This document shows positions 21,905-30,938 of a stretch of 64,000 nt of DNA, piece after piece (position 1 is the first letter of the stretch; each line of letters opens with the position of its first letter). The DNA is taken from positions 1-64,000 of the forward strand of contig CAKTFJ010000003.1 of the NCBI GenBank assembly GCA_934555825.1. Direction: 5' to 3'. This stretch comes from an uncultured Hyphomicrobium sp. (lineage in GTDB: Bacteria; Pseudomonadota; Alphaproteobacteria; Rhizobiales; Hyphomicrobiaceae). The notes beneath the pieces were generated by a model, which worked only from the letters and a program-made list of their open reading frames with translations, was not told the DNA's origin and searched no databases. A program made the position numbers and the translations under genes.

Positions 21905-22396
21905 TCAGTGTCCCTCGACCTCGTTGGCCGGCTCGGCTTGGAGCAGGCCATAGTTCTCGATGCCGATCTTTGAGATGAGGTCGAGCTGCGTGTCGATGAA
22001 ATCGATGTGCCCTTCCTCGTCCTTGATGAGCCCTTCGAACAGCTCCATCGTCACGTAATCCTTGGCCGCCCGGCAGATGTCGCGGCCACGGATGTAGGTC
22101 TCGTGAGCGATTTTCTCGCCCTTGAGGTCGCATTCGAGAACTTCCTTCAGGTTCTCGCCGATCATCAGCGGCGCCACATACTGAAGGTTGGGATGTCCTT
22201 CGAGGAAGATGATGCGCTCGACGAGGCGATCCGCATGCTGCATTTCCTCGATGGATTCGGCGCGCTCCTTCTTTGCGAGCTTGGTGAAGCCCCAGTTTTC
22301 CAAGAGCCGGTAGTGCAGCCAGTATTGGTTAACCGCGCCGAGCTCCAGCTTGAGCGCCTCGTTGAGAATTTCGATGACCTCGCTTTTGCCCTGCAT
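21905..22396 (-). CDS. bfr: Bacterioferritin
   Basis: A 24-mer iron store with haem at the subunit interface. The 163-residue protein begins [20 protein letters not shown]. Ferroxidase residues Glu18, Glu51 and His54 and the haem ligand Met52 (EEMQHADRL) are in the canonical positions; the second half has [17 protein letters not shown] 22396 follows GGGAGA; a longer frame to 22462 is not needed. An Irr box lies 70 bp upstream, which points to Irr repression under iron limitation. Confidence 0.98.
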   Translation of the reverse strand: MQGKSEVIEILNEALKLELGAVNQYWLHYRLLENWGFTKLAKKERAESIEEMQHADRLVERIIFLEGHPNLQYVAPLMIGENLKEVLECDLKGEKIAHETYIRGRDICRAAKDYVTMELFEGLIKDEEGHIDFIDTQLDLISKIGIENYGLLQAEPANEVEGH

Positions 22397-22465
22397 GGGA
22401 TCTCCCTTCACCGCCGGATCGAAATAGAAAGATGTCTGCTCCCGGCCACATACCGAAAGCATTCA

Positions 22466-22480
22466 TTAGAACAATTCTAA
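22466..22480. promoter_or_regulatory. Irr box (iron control element) upstream of bfr
   Basis: The perfect dyad TTAGAA-CAA-TTCTAA matches the core of the Irr/ICE motif described for rhizobia. It lies 70 bp upstream of the bfr start in the minus direction. Irr, a haem-responsive Fur-family regulator, represses iron storage genes when iron is low; this promoter is a usual target. irr is not in the window. Confidence 0.85.
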
Positions 22481-22686
22481 AATGGATTAGACCAGCCCCG
22501 CAGCGAGGTCAAGCGCGATCCGTGGGGCGGTGGGATGAGACCGCAAGTTTTCCGCGAGGCCGCATCAACATTCAAGCTGCCGTTGTCGGTTCCCATCGGT
22601 TTTTCGTGTCCCCGCCGGAACAGCGGCACAGATCCTGCTGACATAGCGTGCCCCGAAATGAATTCGGGACACGATTGGGGTGTGTC

Positions 22687-23520
22687 ATGCAGTCGAGTGA
22701 GAGGATTTTCGGAGCGGGCCGTGGCCGAGTAGGCGTGCTGCTCATCCATGGGCTCTGCGGTTCGCCAAGCGAGATCCGCTTTGTCGCGAACGGCCTCGTC
22801 AGAGAAGGCTACACGGTTGTCACCCCGATGCTTGCCGGCCATGGCGGAAGCGAGGCCGATCTCCTGGCCGCCACCTGGCGGGACTGGTACGCGAGCGCCG
22901 AAAAGGCTCTCGAAGACCTGGCCGCGACCTGTGACACGGTGATCGTGGGCGGCCTTTCCACCGGCGCGGTGCTGAGCCTCATGCTGGCCGCCCGTCATCC
23001 TGACAAGGTGCAGGGCGTGGCGCTCTATTCTCCCACCCTGTGGTTGAGCGGCCGGCAGGTCCCCTGGTATGTGCCCCTGTTCCGGCTGGTCGACAGCAAG
23101 CCGATTGCGAACCTGTTCCGCTTCCCGGTGCCCGTTCACGTCGGCATCAAGGATCAGCGCGTCCGTGATTTTATCCGCAACGCGATGGCGTCCGGTGGCA
23201 CCAAGGCAGCCCAGGTCTCGACGCCAGGCGGTGCCGTCCTCGAACGCCGCCGCCTGGCGGACGTGGTCATCCGCGAACTCGATGCCGTCACGCAACCTGT
23301 ACTCATCATGCACGCTCGCGACGACGACTATGCCGGCCTCGATAACGCCACGTATCTGCAACGCAAGATTGCAGGCCCTGTCGACCTCGTGGTGCTCGAC
23401 GACAGCTTCCACATGGTGACCATCGACCGGGAGCGCCACACCGTGCTGGCGCGCACGGCTGCCTTCGTCTCCCGCATTGCAGGCGAGGGTGCCGACCGGT
23501 TGGTCCAGTCGGCGGCCTAA
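22687..23520 (+). CDS. Alpha/beta hydrolase (carboxylesterase-like)
   Basis: A 277-residue cytoplasmic serine hydrolase. The oxyanion region is GVLLIHGLCGSPSEI (residues 16-30). The nucleophile elbow is GGLSTG with Ser91, the acid is in HARDDDYAG and the His is in DDSFHMVTID near residue 240. This arrangement resembles the Est30/monoacylglycerol lipase group; the substrate is unknown. ATG 22687 is used; an in-frame start at 22648 would add 13 residues without a better ribosome site. It is divergent from bfr, so the Irr box could affect both. Confidence 0.88.
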   Translation: MQSSERIFGAGRGRVGVLLIHGLCGSPSEIRFVANGLVREGYTVVTPMLAGHGGSEADLLAATWRDWYASAEKALEDLAATCDTVIVGGLSTGAVLSLMLAARHPDKVQGVALYSPTLWLSGRQVPWYVPLFRLVDSKPIANLFRFPVPVHVGIKDQRVRDFIRNAMASGGTKAAQVSTPGGAVLERRRLADVVIRELDAVTQPVLIMHARDDDYAGLDNATYLQRKIAGPVDLVVLDDSFHMVTIDRERHTVLARTAAFVSRIAGEGADRLVQSAA

Positions 23521-23671
23521 GCCGCCCTCCAAGATCCAAACCCAAGATTTTTCTGACGGTGTTTCGCCCGGAACAGCGGTCCGGGCCCGGCCGCACCATT
23601 GTGAGCTTCAAGAGATCACGGCGGCACCGCTGGCCGCACCCGAAGCACAAGAGTTCATAGGAGAGACGACC

Positions 23672-24304
23672 ATGGCCACGAAGCTCACCATCACCGCAGT
23701 CGCCGCCACCGTCATCGCAAGCCTCGCCATCGTCCCCGCTGCCAACGCGGGAAGCCGTGGCATCGGGATCGGCCTCGGCGTCCTCGCTGTCGGCGTAATC
23801 GCCCATTCCGCCGCCCAGGCGCACAAGGCCGACCGCGCTCGCGCCAAGGCCCATGCTCGCTCGCAGGCCAAAGCGCAGGCGAAAGCCAAAGCCCGCGCCC
23901 AGGCTCAGGCCCAGGCGAAAGCTAAGGCTCGCGCTCAGGCGCAAGCACAGGCCAAGGCGAAAGCCCAGGCCGCTGCCGCCGCCAAGCGCCAGCAGGAAGT
24001 TGCCGCCGCCCAGAAGGCCAATGCCGCCGACGAAAGCTGGAACGAGCAGGATGAGGTGGCCACCGAAACGACGACAAACGATAAGCCGAGCACCTACGTC
24101 GCGGCCCCGTCGAGTTCCGCAGCCCTCACACAGGTCGACGTTGCCCGCGAAAGCGCAAGCGCCGCTGCCTCCGCCGAGCCGGATGTGGTCGAAACCACCG
24201 AGACGGCACCTGCAACCATTGCCGCCGCACCGGAAGACACCGCACCTGAAACGTGCAAGCGCTACCTGCCGACACTCGGCGTCGCAGTCTCCGTCGGTTG
24301 CTGA
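23672..24304 (+). CDS. Secreted Ala/Lys/Gln-repeat protein with C-terminal Cys motif
   Basis: A 210-residue exported protein. The signal peptide ends near PAANAG (residue 26), followed by a Gly/Val apolar stretch (IGIGLGVLAVGVIAHSAAQA). Residues 71-106 form three 12-residue repeats KAKARAQAQAQA, which should make one long helix. The C-terminus ETCKRYLPTLGVAVSVGC holds the only Cys pair and resembles the tail of the next gene. ATG 23672 follows GGAGAGACGACC. Function is unknown; a cell-envelope spacer is a guess. A terminator separates it from its neighbour. Confidence 0.85.
   Translation: MATKLTITAVAATVIASLAIVPAANAGSRGIGIGLGVLAVGVIAHSAAQAHKADRARAKAHARSQAKAQAKAKARAQAQAQAKAKARAQAQAQAKAKAQAAAAAKRQQEVAAAQKANAADESWNEQDEVATETTTNDKPSTYVAAPSSSAALTQVDVARESASAAASAEPDVVETTETAPATIAAAPEDTAPETCKRYLPTLGVAVSVGC
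23882..23989 (+). repeat. Coding tandem repeat, 3 units of 36 bp
   Basis: Three consecutive 36-bp units encode KAKARAQAQAQA, KAKARAQAQAQA and KAKAQAAAAA with small changes. The third copy is degenerate. Synonymous differences between copies show that the repeat is not a recent slip. Confidence 0.75.
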
Positions 24305-24333
24305 ACGCAAAACATAGAACGATGGAGAAAGAC

Positions 24334-24366
24334 GAAGCCGGCCCCGAACAGGGGTCGGCTTCTTCG
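24334..24366 (+). terminator. Terminator after the Ala/Lys-repeat protein gene
   Basis: GAAGCCGGCCCC (24334-24345) pairs with GGGGTCGGCTTC (24351-24362), including G-T pairs, over the 5-nt loop GAACA, 30 bp past the stop. TTCG follows. Confidence 0.75.
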
Positions 24367-24567
24367 TGTGGTGCGTGCGAGAAAACAATCGCAGCAGACA
24401 TCAGCCGCACGCATCATCTCCTTGGCATCGCCGAAGGATTTCATCGTTCGATGTCACGTGTGGAACTGCTCCGCACCGGTCATGCGCGCACTGTGACATC
24501 GGATTTCTAGCGATGCCGGCCATACGTGCCGCCTCCGCTTGTCACATGACGCCAGAAGGAGAGTTTC

Positions 24568-25149
24568 ATGCCCACCAAGTTTGTCGCCGTCACCACGGCC
24601 ATGCTCGCAGCAGCAACGGCGCTTGCCCCCGCTGCCGATGCGGCAGGCGGTGTCCGTCTCGGCTTCGGCGGGCCGCTCGGAACCTTCACGGCAACCCCGT
24701 CGAATGGCGCCGCGTCGCGCGGGGTCCACCATCCTCGCGTAAAGCAAGCAATGCCCAAGCCGCGAGCATCCGCACATCTTCGCGAGGCGGCTAAAAAGCC
24801 CGAAAAACCTGCAAGAATTGCATCTTCCGAACGCGCACCGCGTGCGGCCCACAACACCGAAGCGCCGCGCGAGATCATCGCCAAGGCCGATATTGCGGGC
24901 GACCGTGTCGCACCGCTCACGGGTAGCTCCGCCCTGATCCAGTCGGCATTGCCCGATACGGAGGCACAAGAGATGACGGTGCAAACCGGCACGGAGGCGA
25001 CGGCCGATGCACCAGTGGAACGCAACGCGACGGCAGACGCGGAAGCGACGGAAGCGCCCCCAGCTCAAGAGGCAGCCCGAGGGACCGCAACGTGCTCGAA
25101 ATTCATCCCCGCCGTCGGCATGACCGTCACGATGGCATGCGACGAGTAG
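24568..25149 (+). CDS. Secreted protein sharing a C-terminal Cys motif with its neighbour
   Basis: A 193-residue exported protein with a signal peptide MPTKFVAVTTAMLAAATALA. The middle is low-complexity (Ala, Glu, Thr, Pro) and probably disordered. The C-terminus ATCSKFIPAVGMTVTMACDE repeats the pattern seen at the end of the upstream protein: Cys, aromatic, Ile/Leu-Pro, Gly, alternating apolar residues, Cys. ATG 24568 follows AGAAGGAGAG. It has no recognised family. The two genes look like a diverged pair or a shared sorting/anchoring tail. Confidence 0.8.
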   Translation: MPTKFVAVTTAMLAAATALAPAADAAGGVRLGFGGPLGTFTATPSNGAASRGVHHPRVKQAMPKPRASAHLREAAKKPEKPARIASSERAPRAAHNTEAPREIIAKADIAGDRVAPLTGSSALIQSALPDTEAQEMTVQTGTEATADAPVERNATADAEATEAPPAQEAARGTATCSKFIPAVGMTVTMACDE

Positions 25150-25306
25150 CGGACGGAAACGGCGCGCGGACGGCAAGCTCCGAACAGGGATGGCTGGTCC
25201 GCGGCGTTGACGGCAGGCCTGAATAATCGTCAGAAAATCTCGACGGACGCTGGACGTGGCAACCGGTTCAGCGCACAACTCGTGCGTTGCCTGAGCGGAG
25301 AGGAAC

Positions 25307-26485
25307 ATGAGCAAGAGGAACGCAGCGGCCGGCAAGGGGAAGGTCATCAAGATGGCCCCCAAGATCGCCTACCGGAACCTCTTTCACGACCGGATGAGCC
25401 TGATCGTCACGCTTGTCGGTATCGTTTTTTCTGTCGTTCTGGTGGCCATCGAAGTGGGTCTCTACAAGGGATCCGAGAACAAGATCGCAACCGTCCTCGA
25501 CAAAGCGCCCGCCGATTTGTGGATCGTTCCCTACGGCACGAAAAGCTTCGACGATCCTTCGCTTCTGATCGGTCACGAGAAGTATGCGGCGCTCTCCACG
25601 CCGGGTGTGCAATACGCCGAGGACATGATCGTGAGCTTCTCCTCCTGGCGGAAGCCCGCCGGTGGCAAGAAGTCGTTCATCCTCATCGGCCTGGATTGGC
25701 AGAACGGCGGAACGCGCCCCTGGAGCCTTGAAGAAGGTTCCGTCGAGGATCTGCAATTGCCGAATGCGGTTGCCGTCGATCGCTCCTACTTCGAGGATCT
25801 CGGCATCGAAGGCCGCGGCGATTACGCCGAGATCAACAACCAGCGCATTCAGGTCACAGGCGTGACCAAGGGCATTCGTTCCTTCACCACGCTGCCCTAC
25901 ATTTTCACGCCCATCACGACAGCCCGAAAGTTCGTCGGCGCAAGCGCCGTGCAGGCCACCTACGTCCTCGTGCGTTTGGAAAAGGGTGCCGACGTGAACG
26001 CCGTGCGCCAGGCGCTCGAAACGCGCCTCACCGGCGTCGAGGTGCTGACCCACGACGAGTTCACACGCCGTTCGATCAACTACTGGATGTTCTCGACGGG
26101 CGCCGGTCTCGCACTCATCACGGGCATGGTGCTCGGCGCCATCGTTGGCGTCGTCATCGTCGCCCAGACGCTCTACGCAAGCACCAAGGACCATCTGAAC
26201 GAGTTCGCGACCCTGCGCGCGCTTGGAGCATCCGCGAGCTACATTCACGCCGTCATTCTGATCCAGGCTCTATTGAGCGCGGTGCTCGGCTACGCGGCCG
26301 GCATGCTGCTGGCGATGCTTGCGATCTACCGGCTCTCCATAAGGGTGCCGACATTGACCATCGTGATGACGCCGACCATTGCCGCCTACCTGTTCGCGTT
26401 GACGGTTGGAATGTGCGTCTTCGCAGCCATCACGGCGATCCGCAAAGTGACACGGATCGATCCGGCAGGCGTCTTCAACAGATGA
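25307..26485 (+). CDS. ABC exporter permease (DevC/MacB-like)
   Basis: A 392-residue inner-membrane permease of the FtsX/MacB type. It has one membrane helix near residues 32-52 (SLIVTLVGIVFSVVLVAIEV), a large periplasmic domain (about 60-265), and three C-terminal helices including GMVLGAIVGVVIVAQTLYAS and LRALGASASYIHAVILIQAL. It matches DevC of the DevBCA glycolipid exporters. ATG 25307 follows GGAGAGG. The ATPase and HlyD-type adaptor genes follow in the order C-A-B. An outer-membrane TolC partner is not encoded here. Confidence 0.9.
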   Translation: MSKRNAAAGKGKVIKMAPKIAYRNLFHDRMSLIVTLVGIVFSVVLVAIEVGLYKGSENKIATVLDKAPADLWIVPYGTKSFDDPSLLIGHEKYAALSTPGVQYAEDMIVSFSSWRKPAGGKKSFILIGLDWQNGGTRPWSLEEGSVEDLQLPNAVAVDRSYFEDLGIEGRGDYAEINNQRIQVTGVTKGIRSFTTLPYIFTPITTARKFVGASAVQATYVLVRLEKGADVNAVRQALETRLTGVEVLTHDEFTRRSINYWMFSTGAGLALITGMVLGAIVGVVIVAQTLYASTKDHLNEFATLRALGASASYIHAVILIQALLSAVLGYAAGMLLAMLAIYRLSIRVPTLTIVMTPTIAAYLFALTVGMCVFAAITAIRKVTRIDPAGVFNR

Positions 26486-26717
26486 GGGCAGGAGCTGATC
26501 GCGGCGACGCATGTGGAAGCGCTTGCATCGGAGAAGGCGGCTGCGTAGCGTCGGCGCGAACATGATCCGTGGCGGGAGGAATTGAGGGTTCACCCTCAAA
26601 AATACGGCCGTTCGTGTGTCGGGTGGAACAGACCGGCTCCGCTCAGGATGCGATGGACGAAAGACTTACAGAGTGTGCCGGATGACGGCCGCGAGTTGGA
26701 TTCGGGAGATGTCGTGA

Positions 26718-27488
26718 ATGTCGAAGACGAAAGCATCATCGAGCGGGCCGCGCCCTCTCCTTGAGGCGCAGAACATCACAAAGTCCATCGACACCGGCGC
26801 CGGCGTTCTGCACATCCTGAAGGGCGTGAGCATGGACCTTCGCCCCGGCGAGCTGACGCTGCTCATGGGCCCCTCCGGCAGCGGTAAAACAACCCTGCTG
26901 TCCATCCTCGGCTGCATCCTCACCGCAACCAGCGGAGAGCTGCACCTCGCGGGCCACCAGGCCGTCGGCCTCTCGTCCGAAGATCTGGCCGAGATCCGCC
27001 GCCTCCACATCGGTTTCGTGTTCCAGAGCTACAACCTGTTCCCAACGCTCACCGCGCTCGAGAACGTGCTCGTCGCGCTCGACGTGCGCGATGCTCGCTC
27101 GCCCGATCCCATGGAAACGGCCGCGGAGGCCCTGAAAGCGGTTGGGCTCGGCCACCGGCTCAACAATTACCCTTCGAAGCTGTCCGGCGGCGAAAAACAG
27201 CGCGTCGCGATTGCTCGTTCGCTTGCGGGTCGCCCGTCCGTCGTGCTCGCCGACGAGCCGACAGCGGCCCTTGATAGCGAGAACGGCAAGGCCGTGATGG
27301 AGCTGCTCTCGGAGGTCGCGAAGGACCCGACGCGCGCCGTGATGGCCGTGACCCACGATCACCGCACGCTGCATTACGCAGACCGCATCATCACCATCGA
27401 GGACGGGCGCATCGTCGGCGACGAACGCCCTCCCAAAAACGGGCCGGGCCAAGGCGCCCCTTCGAAATCTAAAGACGTTGCAGCTTGA
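26718..27488 (+). CDS. ABC exporter ATP-binding protein (DevA/MacB-like)
   Basis: A 256-residue ATPase that powers the DevC-like permease. Walker A is GPSGSGKT (residues 51-58), the Q-loop is FVFQSYNLFP, the signature is LSGGEKQR (155-162), Walker B is VVLADE (175-180), and the switch His is in VTHDHRTLHY. ATG 26718 follows GGGAGATG. A 232-bp gap separates it from the permease; the gap holds a short hairpin TTGAGGG-TTCA-CCCTCAA (26582-26599) but no gene. The adaptor gene follows immediately. Confidence 0.95.
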   Translation: MSKTKASSSGPRPLLEAQNITKSIDTGAGVLHILKGVSMDLRPGELTLLMGPSGSGKTTLLSILGCILTATSGELHLAGHQAVGLSSEDLAEIRRLHIGFVFQSYNLFPTLTALENVLVALDVRDARSPDPMETAAEALKAVGLGHRLNNYPSKLSGGEKQRVAIARSLAGRPSVVLADEPTAALDSENGKAVMELLSEVAKDPTRAVMAVTHDHRTLHYADRIITIEDGRIVGDERPPKNGPGQGAPSKSKDVAA

Positions 27489-27502
27489 GAAAGACGACCG
27501 CC

Positions 27503-28531
27503 ATGCTGAAGCCAACCCATCTCGCGATTCTGCTCGTCCTGGCCGGAGCCGGCGGCTATCTGGCCTACGACAAATTCCGCAATGCGAATGCGGATGAAGA
27601 CGAGGTCGTGGTCGTACCGAAGGATTACGTGGTTGCCGCGCCCGGTCGTGTAGAGCCCCGGTCCGGCGAAATTCGCCTGGGCGCCTCCTACCTCGGCCGC
27701 GTGGAAGAGGTCATGGTGAAGGTGGACGATAAGGTGGAGGAAGGCGAGCTTCTGCTCCGCCTCGACGACGCCGAAGCGCGCGCCAAACTTGCCTCCGCAG
27801 AGACCGAAGCCGAAGCGCTGCGCGAGGATCGCGAGAAGGCGTTTGCCTCCGGCCGCGAGGACGTCCGCAAGGCGGAAGACGCGATCTACTCCGCGGAGCG
27901 CGCTGTGACGGGCGCGCGCATCGAGCTTGACTATGCGATCTCTGCCCGCCGTGTCGGCACGGGGAGCGAAACGGCCGTGAGCGACGCACGCCGCCGCCTC
28001 AAGGATGCGCACGACCGGCTGGAGCGCGAGCGCATCGCCTATGTGAAGGCGCAGTCGAAAGCCAACCTGCCGGCACCGAGCCGCGCCGAATCCGCCGTGA
28101 GCGCCGCGCGCGCTGAAGTGCGCATGGCCGAAGCGCTGCTCGACAAGACGCGCATCCGCGCGCCCGTCGCCGGCACGATCCTGCAGGTCAACGCCAAGCA
28201 GGGAGAGATCGTGGCGCCGTCACCCGAAGTGCCGCTCGTCGTGCTGGGCGACATGAGCGTTCTGCGCGTGAAGGCTGAGGTCGATGAGGGCGACGTGGGC
28301 AAGATCTCGGTCAATCAGACCGCCTACGTCACGAGCATCAGCCGTCCCGGCGAGCGGTTCGAAGGCCGTGTCACCAGCATCGCGCCGACCCTGGGTGGGG
28401 CGCGCATCGGCCCGCGCGGGCCCCTCCGTCCGAACGACGTGGAGGTGATGGAGGTGATCTTGGAATTGCAGGGGACGGCCGCGGCGTTGAAGCCGGGCAT
28501 GCGGGTAGACGCCTTTTTTCGTGAAAACTGA
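27503..28531 (+). CDS. ABC exporter periplasmic adaptor (HlyD/DevB family)
   Basis: A 342-residue membrane-fusion protein. An N-terminal anchor (LAILLVLAGAGGYLAY) is followed by a biotinyl-lipoyl half (VVAAPGRVEPRSGEIRLGA), a long alpha-helical hairpin (about residues 85-200), the second lipoyl half (RIRAPVAGTILQVNAKQGE) and a beta-barrel domain. ATG 27503 is preferred because GAGAAAG lies upstream; the frame reaches back into the ATPase stop. With DevC and DevA it should form a tripartite exporter of lipids or small molecules. A terminator follows. Confidence 0.92.
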   Translation: MLKPTHLAILLVLAGAGGYLAYDKFRNANADEDEVVVVPKDYVVAAPGRVEPRSGEIRLGASYLGRVEEVMVKVDDKVEEGELLLRLDDAEARAKLASAETEAEALREDREKAFASGREDVRKAEDAIYSAERAVTGARIELDYAISARRVGTGSETAVSDARRRLKDAHDRLERERIAYVKAQSKANLPAPSRAESAVSAARAEVRMAEALLDKTRIRAPVAGTILQVNAKQGEIVAPSPEVPLVVLGDMSVLRVKAEVDEGDVGKISVNQTAYVTSISRPGERFEGRVTSIAPTLGGARIGPRGPLRPNDVEVMEVILELQGTAAALKPGMRVDAFFREN

Positions 28532-28639
28532 GCCTGCGGCGCCATTGCCGCCGCACCGGCGCGTCCGCCTGGGTTCACTCGGGCCGCCGGCCCCGAAAAA
28601 CGGGGACGTTCCGGGCGCTGAGCATCTACTCTGAACCTG

Positions 28640-28669
28640 AAAAGGCCGCTCCCCACGGGCGGCCTTTTC
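28640..28669 (+). terminator. Terminator of the DevCAB-type operon
   Basis: AAAAGGCCGC (28640-28649) pairs with GCGGCCTTTT (28659-28668) over a 9-nt loop, 108 bp after the adaptor stop. It is an A/T-flanked intrinsic terminator. Confidence 0.88.
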
Positions 28670-28813
28670 TACGGACAAATGTTCGCAGGTCGGTTGACAG
28701 CTTTGAAAAGATTGGGAATGTTCCGGCTGTAACAGCGCATGGCGCTCATCTCAGGCATCGTCCGACACATCGCCGCTGACTGCGGTTTCGGCCCCTGAGA
28801 TGTGGAGCGTGCC

Positions 28814-29053
28814 ATGCAAGGCCATATCACCAAGTTTCACGAGAGTATCGGGTTTGGCATCATTAGCGCGACCGACGGGCGCAAATATCGCTTTTCGGGA
28901 TCGGATATCCAAAACCCAAACGGCCGTTTGGTCGGTCTCGACGTGGATTTTGTCATCGAATCGCATAGTTCCCATCCTCGGGACATCATCTTGTTGCATG
29001 GGTCGCCCTGGGCCGTCTTCGGCGCCAGCCGCCCTGCAGAAAAGCGGAGTTAG
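28814..29053 (+). CDS. Cold-shock-domain-like small protein
   Basis: A 79-residue protein with an OB-fold pattern. MQGHITKFHESIGFGIISAT matches the first two strands of a cold-shock domain, with GFGII in place of the RNP-1 motif GFGFI. The RNP-2 region reads YRFSGSDI instead of VFVH, so it is divergent and may bind nucleic acid weakly or not at all. ATG 28814 has GGAGC upstream; an in-frame GTG at 28802 is possible. The next gene starts 5 bp later, so they are co-transcribed. Confidence 0.8.
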   Translation: MQGHITKFHESIGFGIISATDGRKYRFSGSDIQNPNGRLVGLDVDFVIESHSSHPRDIILLHGSPWAVFGASRPAEKRS

Positions 29054-29058
29054 CCGCC

Positions 29059-29505
29059 ATGTCTGAACAATTGATCGAAGCAGCACCCGAATCCGCCGTG
29101 GACGCGAGCGACGTGCCGCGCGTCGGTGCCCGCGAGCTGGCCCTCGCGCTCAAGATCCTATCCTCGGGGAACGGCCTTCTCCTGCCGTCTGTCACGCTGT
29201 CTGACGATGATCTCCGCCGCGTGGAGCAGGATTTCTGGCAGATCTCGCCCCGCGCGCGCGTCCGTAAGGTCGCCGTGTTGCTGCGTTTCCGCAGCTTCCT
29301 GGCAGCTTGCCAATCGCGCCACGTGAGCGATCTCATCGCCCGCCACGGTCAGCAGGCTCTGGTGTCGGCGCTCGAAGCGGCCGCGCATATGCGCCTCAAC
29401 GCCAAGTGGGGCTTCAATCCCCATAAGATGGCCCGCGCCATCAGCGAGGCGCTTGCCGCCGCGGCCGAGGGCTATCGCGCGGAAGGCCAGGCCATTCCCG
29501 CCTGA
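29059..29505 (+). CDS. Hypothetical protein coupled to the cold-shock-like gene
   Basis: A 148-residue cytoplasmic protein, mostly helical, with no recognised motif. The centre is DDLRRVEQDFWQISPRARVR and LLRFRSFLAACQSRHVSDLI; the end is Ala-rich. No signal peptide or membrane helix is seen. It is the second gene of a two-gene unit with the cold-shock-like protein and is closed by a strong terminator. Function is unknown. Confidence 0.8.
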   Translation: MSEQLIEAAPESAVDASDVPRVGARELALALKILSSGNGLLLPSVTLSDDDLRRVEQDFWQISPRARVRKVAVLLRFRSFLAACQSRHVSDLIARHGQQALVSALEAAAHMRLNAKWGFNPHKMARAISEALAAAAEGYRAEGQAIPA

Positions 29506-29540
29506 TCGGGGCGCACCTGACGAACAGTCTCGATGGTTTC

Positions 29541-29574
29541 AGCCCCGCACGCGCTTGCCGCTGCGGGGCTTTTC
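29541..29574 (+). terminator. Terminator of the cold-shock-like operon
   Basis: AGCCCCGCA (29541-29549) pairs with TGCGGGGCT (29562-29570) over a 12-nt loop and runs into TTT, 36 bp after the stop. Confidence 0.88.
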
Positions 29575-29596
29575 TGCGTTGCCGCTTGGGAACGGC

Positions 29597-30938
29597 TCAG
29601 TACGCGTTTTCGGATTTGAGAAGCGCAATCGGCGTCATCGCCAGAATGTAGAGATCGAAGAACACCGACCAGTTGTCGATGTAGTAGAGATCGTGCTCCA
29701 CGCGCTGCTCGATCTTCTCCTCGGTATCCGTTTCGCCGCGCCAGCCACGGATCTGCGCCCAGCCCGTGATGCCGGGTTTCACCTTGTGCCGTGCATAGTA
29801 GCGCGAGACGACCTCGTTATAGAGCCGGTTCTGCGCCTTTGCCGAGACGGCGTGCGGGCGCGGGCCCACGAGCGAGAGATCGCCCTTGAGCACGTTGAAG
29901 AGCTGCGGCAGTTCGTCGAGGCTCGTTTTCCGGATGAAGCGGCCGACACGTGTCACGCGCGGATCGCCTTTGGTGACGAGCCGGCTCGCGTCGTGATCGG
30001 TCATGTCGACATGCATGGAGCGGAACTTGAAAACCTCAATCAACTCGTTGTTGAAGCCATAGCGGCGCTGGCGGAAAAATACCGGGCCGCGTGAATCGAC
30101 TTTGATGGCTGCTGCAACCAGCAGCATCACCGGCGCGAGCAGCATCAAGGCTGCGAGCCCGATCGACTTGTCGAACAGCCATTTGGCCACGTATCCCCAA
30201 TCCGCGATCGGCCGGTCGTAGAGATCGAGCATCGCGACGGAGCCGACGTGCGAATAGAGGCGGGGAGCAAGCCTGAGCTGCATCGCGCCCGCGGGCAGGC
30301 GCCGCGCTACGGTCGTCGAACACACCGACCACGCGGATCTCCGATCCCTGCTCGTTTTCGAGCGTGCGAAGCAAATCGTCGGTCAGTGTACCAGTCCCAT
30401 AGATGACGGCGCGGCGCACTAAGCGTCCTGACTCACGGAGACGGGCGAGCACGATGCTGAGCATGCCGCGTTCGAGTGCGAACGCCACGCCGCCCGCGAC
30501 GAGCCAGATGGCAAGCCACACGCGCGACAGTTCGGGACCGGCCTTGATGAAGAAGACGAACACGCCGGCAATGGCGAGCGCCGCGCTCCATCCCAGCATC
30601 AAACGCGGCAAGTTGATTGGAAAAGCCGCCAGCGCGCGCGTGGAGTAAAGGCCGAGCAGGTCGAATGCGAACAGCGCGGCGAGCGCCGCAATGACGATAA
30701 CGGTGCCGTACAGAAAGCCCTCCGTAACGACGTCGGCGCCGACATAGAGGACGGCAAGCGCGAACCCCGAGAGAACGGCGATCGCAAAGTCGGCGAAGCG
30801 GACGAGCCCGACCACGACCACGGGCGAGAGAAGATCGATCTTCCCGCTCGATCGCAATTGCGCTGGCTCGTTCGTAAGGATGTTGACGAGCGGGTCGGAG
30901 GGCGAAGTCGGGACATTCGGCAGCATGATGTGGCTCAT
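29597..30938 (-). pseudogene. Undecaprenyl-phosphate sugar phosphotransferase, broken by deletion and frameshift
   Basis: Initiating glycosyltransferase of exopolysaccharide synthesis (ExoY/WcaJ type), now in two frames. The upstream part (from ATG 30938) has the N-terminal membrane helices and the start of a nucleotide-binding domain, AVIYGTGTLTDDLLRTL and VVGVFDDRS. It leaves frame near 30310. The catalytic part continues in another frame (29597 to about 30290): [54 protein letters not shown] and KPGITGWAQI. Only 28 nt link DDRS to LRLAPR, where intact homologues as I remember them have about 66 residues, so about 170 nt are missing. The gene is inactive unless this is an assembly error or the catalytic half starts separately. 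Confidence 0.8.
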
